DNA from: Thermoleophilia bacterium
GTDB taxonomy: Bacteria; Actinomycetota; Thermoleophilia; RBG-16-64-13
DNA length: 6,046 nt
Assembly (NCBI GenBank): GCA_016929985.1
Contig: JAFGIH010000030.1
Span: 1-6,046 of the forward strand
Direction of reading: 5' to 3'
The translations under genes were made by a program, and so were the position numbers. The notes under the pieces are model-generated. The model worked only from the letters and a program-made list of their open reading frames with translations. It was not told the origin of the DNA and did not search any database. This document shows, piece by piece, positions 1-4,646 of this stretch (positions are counted from its first letter, which is position 1; each line of letters opens with the position of its first letter).

Positions 1-126
1 AATCCAACGACTAAAGGCGAACGCCACCTCCGGTCCAATGGTCGTAGCGCCTACCAGGCAAACTGTCTATTGGGACCACCTCCTTTCTACGCTTGAGTCG
101 ATTCTAGCAGGAGGCTCGCGAGAACG
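1..126. other. Left-edge segment without a supportable gene
   Basis: No coding region can be assigned here. Plus-strand frame 2 is open from base 2 to a TAG at 128-130, and frame 1 is open to a TGA at 94-96, so either could be the tail of a gene entering from the left; neither short peptide is recognisable. On the minus strand a strong Shine-Dalgarno-like sequence (73-88) faces out of the window. The perfect 8-bp palindrome CTCGCGAG at 115-122 lies just beyond the glycosylase stop, but it has no loop or T-tract, so I do not call it a terminator. Confidence 0.4.
73..88 (-). promoter_or_regulatory. Near-perfect anti-SD complement (extended Shine-Dalgarno-like site)
   Basis: Read on the minus strand this is AGAAAGGAGGTGGTCC. 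It differs at one base from AGAAAGGAGGTGATCC, the complement of the typical bacterial 16S rRNA 3' end. It would be an exceptionally strong ribosome binding site for a minus-strand gene leading left, about 40 nt after the glycosylase stop. No ATG follows at normal spacing. The nearest in-frame candidates are a GTG overlapping the site and a TTG at 59-61 (17 nt away), and that frame stops at 11-13 after 16 codons. The site may therefore serve a short leader peptide, use an unusual start, or be fortuitous. Confidence 0.35.
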
Positions 127-1056
127 CTAGACCTTTGAGTCGGATTCGTCCGCTGTGGGCGTACGGGAGTCTCTACTCGCTGCCTGCGGCCAGTCGTCCC
201 CGAGGAGTCTCGACAGAGACCGGTCGGCAAGGATGCGGCCTCCGGTCTGGCACTCCGGACAGTAGTCACATTCGTTCTTGGCGTAGACGATGCGCTGTAT
301 CGTCGTTCCACAGACGGGGCATGGCATGCCAAAGCGGCCGTGGACGGCCATGCCGGCACGGAAGGCGGTGACTTTCTTCGGGAATGCCTTCCGGGCCTCC
401 GCGCACTGCCGCTCTGTCCACTCCTGGAGAACAGCCCCGGCCGCCTCATGCAGTCTGGCCATCTCGTCGTCGCTCAGAGCAGAGGTCTTTCTGAAGGGAG
501 ACAGCCGGGCCCGGTGCAAGATCTCGTCGGAGTAGGCGTTGCCGATGCCGCTCACGATCTTGGGGTCGGTCAAGGCGCGCTTGAGCGTGTGGTTCTCCCG
601 CCTCAGAGCCGCCGCGAAGTCCGCGGCGCTTGACCCGGGCACCTCCACACCACCGGGGTCCAGAGCGGCCAGCGCCTCCCTGCCGCGGACGACGCGCAGC
701 GAGGCCCGCCTCTTCTTGCCCGCCTCGGTGAGGACCAGAGTGCCGGAGTCGAAGTCGAATGCGGCCAGGGCCGCGCCCCTGGGCACCGCGACGCCCGCCG
801 CCTTCCAGTGCAGGCGGCCCGCGACCATGAGATGGAGCACCATGAACAGGGGCCCGGCCGGCGAGGCCAACCCGAACACGATCCGCTTGCCGAGTCTCTC
901 CATGCTCTCCACCCGGCTACCAGCGAGCGCGGACAGCGGCGGGTCGACCGTGCGGAGGAGAAAGGGGTCGGTCAGCCGAACACCAAGCAGGCGAGAACCA
1001 AGCACACGTGGTCTCAGCGCTTCCAGGTACGCTTCGATGTCAGGGATCTCGGGCAT
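127..1056 (-). CDS. Fpg/Nei-family DNA glycosylase (formamidopyrimidine-DNA glycosylase-like), 309 aa
   Basis: A probable bifunctional base-excision-repair enzyme that removes oxidised bases such as 8-oxoguanine or formamidopyrimidines and nicks the abasic site, acting in the cytoplasm on DNA. The protein starts MPEIPDIEAY, giving the catalytic Pro2 and Glu3 of the family. Lys57 in RLGKR fits the beta-hairpin lysine and Met77 in HLMVAGRL the base-displacing methionine. The helix-two-turn-helix covers about 160-187, with GIGNAYSDE around Asn173. A C-terminal zinc finger uses Cys246, Cys249, Cys266 and Cys269. The Arg that canonical Fpg has in the finger (R-x-T-x-x-C-P) is replaced by Asn261 in AKNECDYCPEC; with NAYSDEIL and QTGGRILADRSLSRLL this resembles a distinct Fpg-like subfamily, so substrate preference is uncertain. 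A polar tail of about 25 residues follows the finger. The ATG at 1056 is chosen because Pro2/Glu3 must follow the initiator; the frame stays open upstream only as antisense of the GH3 gene. Family certain, exact specificity not. Confidence 0.93.
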   Translation of the reverse strand: MPEIPDIEAYLEALRPRVLGSRLLGVRLTDPFLLRTVDPPLSALAGSRVESMERLGKRIVFGLASPAGPLFMVLHLMVAGRLHWKAAGVAVPRGAALAAFDFDSGTLVLTEAGKKRRASLRVVRGREALAALDPGGVEVPGSSAADFAAALRRENHTLKRALTDPKIVSGIGNAYSDEILHRARLSPFRKTSALSDDEMARLHEAAGAVLQEWTERQCAEARKAFPKKVTAFRAGMAVHGRFGMPCPVCGTTIQRIVYAKNECDYCPECQTGGRILADRSLSRLLGDDWPQAASRDSRTPTADESDSKV

Positions 1057-1057
1057 C

Positions 1058-1070
1058 GGTCTCTGAGACC
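1058..1070. promoter_or_regulatory. Palindrome in the divergent promoter (possible operator)
   Basis: GGTCTCTGAGACC is a perfect inverted repeat with 6-bp arms and a single central base. It sits directly between the TATACT box and the start codon of the minus-strand glycosylase, about where transcription would start, and upstream of the GH3 gene. A bound dimeric repressor here could block the glycosylase promoter. It does not match the actinobacterial SOS box pattern (GAAC-N4-GTTC). The operator role is inferred from position and symmetry only. Confidence 0.4.
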
Positions 1071-1072
1071 TC

Positions 1073-1078
1073 AGTATA
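1073..1078 (-). promoter_or_regulatory. -10-like box for the DNA glycosylase gene
   Basis: On the minus strand this reads TATACT, five of six bases matching the sigma-70/HrdB-type consensus TATAAT, with its nearest edge 16 nt from the ATG at 1056. Transcription would start only about 10 nt before the ATG, so the mRNA would be nearly leaderless, which fits the absence of a well-spaced Shine-Dalgarno sequence. No good -35 hexamer is visible 16-18 nt upstream. On the plus strand the same bases give a weaker TATAGC (1075-1080) facing the GH3 gene. Confidence 0.45.
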
Positions 1079-1079
1079 G

Positions 1080-1091
1080 CCGGGCGCCCGG
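1080..1091. promoter_or_regulatory. 12-bp GC palindrome in the divergent intergenic region
   Basis: CCGGGCGCCCGG is a perfect 12-bp palindrome, immediately upstream of the GAGGA ribosome binding site of the GH3 gene and next to the TATACT box of the glycosylase gene. It could be a second protein-binding site or a small hairpin in a transcript. GC-only palindromes arise fairly often by chance in GC-rich DNA, so it is weaker evidence than the 13-bp element beside it. Confidence 0.25.
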
Positions 1092-1102
1092 AGAGGAAGA
1101 TC

Positions 1103-2440
1103 GTGCAGGTGACACTGTCAATCGTAAGCAAGGTGATGATCCGCTTTGCGGCTCTGGCCATGGCGGCGACCCTGGCCGTATCGGCCCCGGGCTGCAGCGA
1201 CGGCTCGCCGGCCCCGACGAGCACGATCCCGACGGTTTCCTCGCCTTCGACATCCGTGTCGGGCGGCACCTCATCTTCCGCCGCGACCTCGTCGTCGGCC
1301 GCGACCTCCACCTCGGTCTCCACCACCTCCACGACCGAGCCCTCGGCCACTGAGGCCATCCTCGAGCGGATGACGCTCCGGGACAAAGCCGCCCAGGTGC
1401 TGCTCCTGGCCTTCGACGGCACCACCATGCTCTCGACGACCAAGGAGCTGCTGATGGAGAACCCGCTCGGGGGCTTTCTGCTGCTCTCCCGCAACGTGAC
1501 CGGGGCCGAGCAGGTGCGGTCTCTGTGCGCGACGTTACAGCAGACCGCCGCAGACGCTGGGGCCGACATCGGGCTGTTCATCGCCGTGGATCAGGAGGGC
1601 GGGTCGGTGCAGCGCATCCACTCAGGCGCTCCCCGCGTGCCGGCGGCTCGCGTGCTCGGCGAAGCGGGATCGTTGATGGATGCACGCACCCTGGCTGCCG
1701 AGACGGCAATTGCGCTGCTCGAGCTGGGAGTGAACCTGAACCTTGCCCCGGTGGCCGATGTGGTCTCCGATGCCACTTCCTTCCTCTACGACCGCACCTA
1801 CGCAGGCGACCCCGCGCTGGTCTCCAACTTCGTCAAAGCCGTCACGGAGGCGTTCGTACAGAACGGACTCGTGGTCGCCGTGAAGCACTTCCCCGGCCAC
1901 GGAAGTGCCCCTGGTGACACGCACGGCGAACCTGTGATCTCGCACACCAGCGAGTACGACTTCGCCACCATCCATCTGCGACCGTTCAAGGCGGCGCTCG
2001 CCGCCGGAGCCCAGTGCGTGATGATGGCGCATATCGTGGCCGACGCCTACGACCCCGTCGCGCCGGCCTCCCTGTCCAGGACGGTCATCGAGGAGGTGCT
2101 CCGTGAGGGCCTGGGCTTCTCCGGGGTGGTGGTGGCCGACGACCTGGAGATGGCGGGCGCGGCGGCGGCATTGACCGAGGCGGCCGCGACCGAGGGCGCC
2201 GCCGCTGCCGCCGCGAGCCCTGAGCCGGACCCTGGCGAGCTCGCCGTACGCGCCCTGGAGGCCGGTTGCGACCTCTTGATCTCCACAGGCCCCCTGCCCC
2301 GACAGACGGCTATGATCGACGCGATCGCCGAAGCGGTGCGGTCCGGCAGGCTGAGTGAGAGCCGTTTGAACGAGGCGGTCACGCATGTGCTCGATGTGAA
2401 GTGGAGCCACGGCATCGTCGCTCGCACAGGCATAGAGTAG
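1103..2440 (+). CDS. GH3 beta-N-acetylhexosaminidase, NagZ-like probable lipoprotein, 445 aa
   Basis: A glycoside hydrolase family 3 enzyme expected to release N-acetylglucosamine from muropeptides or other hexosaminides at the outer membrane face. Family signatures in order (GTG-1103 numbering): DQEGGSVQR at 163-171, NLNLAPVADV at 211-220, KHFPGHG at 261-267, the Asp272-x-His274 acid/base dyad that marks the NagZ-type subgroup, and VVADDLEM at 343-350 with Asp346 as predicted nucleophile. The N-terminus has a hydrophobic segment ending APGC, so Cys31 is a likely but not ideal lipid-attachment site, then a Ser/Thr/Pro linker to about residue 82. Residues 351-379 hold an Ala-rich stretch after the nucleophile, longer than usual for the family. 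GTG 1103 is preferred because GAGGA lies 5 nt before it; ATG 1136 gives a tidier 20-residue lipoprotein signal (MIRFAALAMAATLAVSAPGC) but only AAGG 2 nt upstream. It is divergent from the glycosylase gene and 69 nt before the ASKHA gene. Family and catalytic residues are clear; the substrate is inferred. Confidence 0.93.
   Translation: MQVTLSIVSKVMIRFAALAMAATLAVSAPGCSDGSPAPTSTIPTVSSPSTSVSGGTSSSAATSSSAATSTSVSTTSTTEPSATEAILERMTLRDKAAQVLLLAFDGTTMLSTTKELLMENPLGGFLLLSRNVTGAEQVRSLCATLQQTAADAGADIGLFIAVDQEGGSVQRIHSGAPRVPAARVLGEAGSLMDARTLAAETAIALLELGVNLNLAPVADVVSDATSFLYDRTYAGDPALVSNFVKAVTEAFVQNGLVVAVKHFPGHGSAPGDTHGEPVISHTSEYDFATIHLRPFKAALAAGAQCVMMAHIVADAYDPVAPASLSRTVIEEVLREGLGFSGVVVADDLEMAGAAAALTEAAATEGAAAAAASPEPDPGELAVRALEAGCDLLISTGPLPRQTAMIDAIAEAVRSGRLSESRLNEAVTHVLDVKWSHGIVARTGIE
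1268..1315 (+). repeat. 18-bp repeat encoding TSSSAA units in the GH3 linker
   Basis: Two adjacent 18-bp units (1268-1285 and 1286-1303) each encode TSSSAA, followed by a partial unit encoding TSTS. They use different synonymous serine codons, so the protein repeat is older than any recent slippage. They form part of the Ser/Thr-rich spacer that would hold the GH3 domain away from the membrane anchor. Confidence 0.6.
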
Positions 2441-2465
2441 GCTGCGACAGGGAACTTGGTTAGTC

Positions 2466-2479
2466 GACGCAGTTGCGTC
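2466..2479 (+). other. Small inverted repeat between the GH3 and ASKHA genes
   Basis: GACGC-AGTT-GCGTC forms a 5-bp stem with a 4-nt loop in the 69-nt gap. No T-tract follows, so it is not a standard intrinsic terminator. I see no convincing promoter in this gap, so read-through from the GH3 gene is possible. Confidence 0.25.
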
Positions 2480-2494
2480 AGGTGCCTACACGAG

Positions 2495-2500
2495 AGAAGG
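2495..2500 (+). promoter_or_regulatory. Ribosome binding site setting the ASKHA gene start
   Basis: AGAAGG lies 9 nt before the ATG at 2510. This supports that ATG over the in-frame GTG at 2456, which would add an Arg/Cys-rich 18-residue stretch unlike the family's N-terminus. Confidence 0.6.
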
Positions 2501-2509
2501 GATCCGCAC

Positions 2510-4441
2510 ATGTCGACGCCGTCCGGCCAAGAGGCGAGTAGCTACACGGTCATATTCCAGCCCTCGGGGAGAAGGGGCCAGGCCTCGCCGGGCCAGGACC
2601 TCTTGAGCATCTCTCGGAGCCTGGGGGTGGAGATCGAAAGCGCCTGCGGGGGCAAGGGCAAGTGCGGCAAGTGCCGGGTGCGCATAGAGGCGGCCGCCGA
2701 CGACCGGTCTACCGGCGAGTTGGTCTCGCCGCCCACGGAGGCTGAATCGCAACACCTGGGCGCCGAGGGACTTGCGACGGGTCTGCGGCTCGCCTGCCAG
2801 ACGCAGGTCAGAGGCGACCTGAGGGTCTTCGTGCCGGAGGAGAGCCGGAGGGCCGTCCAGGTGGTGCGCAAAGAGGCGGGGCAGCGCACGGTGCCACTGG
2901 ATCCGGCGATCAAGTGCTACCACATCGTCCTGACACCCCCGACCCTTGACGATCCACAGGCCGACGCCGAGCGGGTCCTCGCGGCTCTGGCCGAGCAGCA
3001 CGACGTGACGGGTCTCACGTTCGACATCGAGGCCCTGAGGAAGCTGCCCTCCACAGCCCGCAACGCCAAATGGGAACTCTTCGTCATCACGTGGCAGGGC
3101 GGACCCGCCGGCGGCTCGATAGTGGAGCTCCGCCCCGCGGCCGAGCCCGGCCACGTACTGGGGCTCGCGGTCGACGTGGGCACCACCACCGTCGCTGCCT
3201 ACCTGGTCGACCTCAGGACCGGCCAGGTCCACTCCACGGAGTCGGGCATGAATCCCCAAGTGGCCTTCGGGGACGACGTGATCAGCCGCCTCTACCACGC
3301 GGTGCGCAACGAAGACGGGGTCCGCGAGCTGCAGCAGACGCTCATCACCGAGGTCAACGGCCTGGCGCGCAAGGGGCTGGAGCGCTGCGGCGCCACCCCG
3401 CACGACATCTTCGACGTGGTCATGGTGGGCAACACGGCCATGCACCACCTCTTCCTCGGCCTCGATCCGCAATCGCTGGGCACAGCCCCCTTCACTCCCG
3501 CCATCAAGGGCGCCGTCGACGCACGAGCCTCTGCTCTTGGCCTGGAGTTCCATCCCAACTGCCGTTTACACGTCCTGCCGGTGGAAGCCGGTTTCGTGGG
3601 AGCGGACAACGTGGCGGTCATCATCGCCGAGGAGCCCTACAACCAGGACGAGGTGCTGCTCATCGTGGACATCGGCACGAACGGCGAGTTGGTGCTCGGT
3701 AACAGGGATAGGATGGTCTCCGCTTCCTGCGCCACAGGGCCCGCCCTTGAGGGAGCGCACATCGAGTCCGGCATGCGGGCGGCCCCCGGCGCGATCGAGC
3801 GCATCCGCATCGACCCGGAGACTCTCGACGTACGGTTCAAGGTCATCGGGCTGGAGGGATGGAGCACCGACCACCCGGCCGAAGAGGTGCAGGCGCGGGG
3901 CATCTGCGGCTCGGGCATCCTCGAGGCGGCAGCTGAGATGGCCGCGGCGGGGGTCATCCTGCCCAGCGGAGCATTCAATCCAGAGCTCTCGCACGAGCGA
4001 GTCGTCTTGGAAGACGGCCGTCCTCGCAAGTTCGTGATAGCGAAGCCGGAGGAGACGGCCATCGGACGCGCTATCACGGTGTCGCTCAAAGACATCAGGT
4101 CCATCCAGTTGGCCAAGGGTGCGCTCCGTGCGGGCGCCGAGATCCTGCTGCGCACCTACGGAGCCGAACTACCGGACCGAGTGGTCCTGGCAGGCGCGTT
4201 TGGCAGCTACATCGACAAGTACCACGCTCTTGCCATCGGGATGTTGCCCCCCTGTGAGCCCGACCGGGTGACCTCGGTAGGCAATTCCGCGGGCGACGGC
4301 GCGCGTTTCGCCCTTCTGAGCGTCGGTAAGCGGCGGGAGGCTGTGTGGGCTGCCGATCATGTGGAGTATGTGGAGCTCGCCACCGATCGTGACTTCCAAG
4401 CGGAGTACGTGAAGGCCATGGCCTTCGGGGAAAACGCCTAG
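2510..4441 (+). CDS. [2Fe-2S]/ASKHA-domain protein, RACo-like reductive activator of corrinoid proteins, 643 aa
   Basis: Proteins of this type use ATP to drive electrons from a [2Fe-2S] cluster onto a corrinoid protein, restoring the active Co(I) state after accidental oxidation; they support acetyl-CoA-pathway or methyltransferase corrinoid proteins in the cytoplasm. Residues about 12-110 form a plant-type ferredoxin domain with cluster ligands Cys46, Cys52, Cys55 and Cys96 (CGGKGKCGKC, then LACQT). A linker region spans about 110-215. The rest is an ASKHA (actin/Hsp70-like) ATPase domain of the DUF4445 type: VDVGTTTVA at 221-229, VVMVGNTAMHH at 303-313, LLIVDIGTNGELVLG at 383-397, CATGPALEG at 407-415, ARGICGSG at 462-469, LAGAFGSYID at 560-569 and GNSAGDGAR at 591-599. 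Length and domain order match RACo from Carboxydothermus rather than RamA, which has C-terminal [4Fe-4S] clusters. No corrinoid protein or methyltransferase is in the window, so its partner is unknown. The gene appears intact. Confidence 0.92.
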   Translation: MSTPSGQEASSYTVIFQPSGRRGQASPGQDLLSISRSLGVEIESACGGKGKCGKCRVRIEAAADDRSTGELVSPPTEAESQHLGAEGLATGLRLACQTQVRGDLRVFVPEESRRAVQVVRKEAGQRTVPLDPAIKCYHIVLTPPTLDDPQADAERVLAALAEQHDVTGLTFDIEALRKLPSTARNAKWELFVITWQGGPAGGSIVELRPAAEPGHVLGLAVDVGTTTVAAYLVDLRTGQVHSTESGMNPQVAFGDDVISRLYHAVRNEDGVRELQQTLITEVNGLARKGLERCGATPHDIFDVVMVGNTAMHHLFLGLDPQSLGTAPFTPAIKGAVDARASALGLEFHPNCRLHVLPVEAGFVGADNVAVIIAEEPYNQDEVLLIVDIGTNGELVLGNRDRMVSASCATGPALEGAHIESGMRAAPGAIERIRIDPETLDVRFKVIGLEGWSTDHPAEEVQARGICGSGILEAAAEMAAAGVILPSGAFNPELSHERVVLEDGRPRKFVIAKPEETAIGRAITVSLKDIRSIQLAKGALRAGAEILLRTYGAELPDRVVLAGAFGSYIDKYHALAIGMLPPCEPDRVTSVGNSAGDGARFALLSVGKRREAVWAADHVEYVELATDRDFQAEYVKAMAFGENA

Positions 4442-4494
4442 CCGATTGGGTTTCTCCTGGCGCCCAGCGAGGGAATGGAGCCTCGGCCTCGTAT

Positions 4495-4514
4495 CAATAC
4501 ATACTTAGGTATTG
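4495..4514 (+). other. Inverted repeat CAATAC-N8-GTATTG
   Basis: A 6-bp perfect dyad with an 8-nt spacer, in the only AT-rich part of the gap. The arm and spacer lengths suit either an RNA hairpin or a binding site for a dimeric regulator of the downstream surface-protein gene. Confidence 0.35.
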
Positions 4515-4537
4515 CCGATATGGGCCGTGAGACTCGG

Positions 4538-4555
4538 CTGCGACTTTGGTTGCAG
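4538..4555 (+). other. Stem-loop CTGCGAC-TTTG-GTTGCAG
   Basis: A 7-bp stem closed by a 4-nt loop, with six Watson-Crick pairs and one G-U wobble when read as RNA on the plus strand. The wobble becomes an A-C mismatch on the other strand, which favours plus-strand RNA. No T-run follows. Confidence 0.4.
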
Positions 4556-4571
4556 GTATCCGGGTATTGAC

Positions 4572-4591
4572 CCCGCCCTTGCGAGGGCGGG
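4572..4591. terminator. Strong GC hairpin, possible non-canonical terminator
   Basis: CCCGCCCT-TGCG-AGGGCGGG is a perfect 8-bp stem with a 4-nt loop, 130 nt after the ASKHA stop and 55 nt before the next start. Neither strand has the following T-tract of a classical intrinsic terminator. T-poor hairpin terminators have been proposed in high-GC Gram-positives, but the element could equally be part of the leader of the downstream gene. Confidence 0.35.
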
Positions 4592-4646
4592 AGAATGAAG
4601 ACGGCCACTGAGAGTCGCCGGTACACAGCAGCCCCGGGGGTGTGTG

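Larger units (their letters stand above)
4442..4646 (+). other. Hairpin-rich intergenic region, candidate structured leader
   Basis: These 205 nt hold no credible gene; one short plus-strand frame here is a shadow of the following gene. Successive inverted repeats are visible: CTGG-CGC-CCAG at about 4457-4467, CAATAC/GTATTG at 4495-4514, a 7-bp stem at 4538-4555 and an 8-bp stem at 4572-4591. GTATTG recurs at 4564-4569. An AT-rich patch at 4491-4513 stands out against the GC-rich surroundings and is the likeliest place for a promoter, though no good -35/-10 pair is visible. I do not recognise a known riboswitch; the conserved cores of c-di-GMP-I and cobalamin riboswitches are absent. Confidence 0.4.

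Noticed and set aside
73..88. The 3' end of a 16S rRNA gene on the plus strand
   Set aside because: GGACCACCTCCTTTCT resembles the 16S terminus, but the conserved sequence that should precede it is absent.
1057..1581. A 175-codon upstream extension of the glycosylase frame on the minus strand
   Set aside because: It is antisense to the signal peptide, linker and first part of the GH3 gene. Fpg enzymes need Pro at position 2 right after the initiator, which fixes the start at 1056.
1622..2410. A 262-codon minus-strand open frame across the GH3 gene
   Set aside because: Antisense shadow of a well-supported enzyme, with His/Arg/Gly-rich composition typical of spurious frames.
2486..3553. A 355-codon minus-strand open frame across the ASKHA gene
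   Set aside because: It overlaps a gene with clear family motifs, its translation resembles no family I know, and long antisense frames are common in GC-rich coding DNA.
4442..4646. A c-di-GMP-I or cobalamin riboswitch upstream of the secreted protein
   Set aside because: The region has hairpins and a GCCACTG-like string, but the conserved cores of both riboswitch classes are missing.
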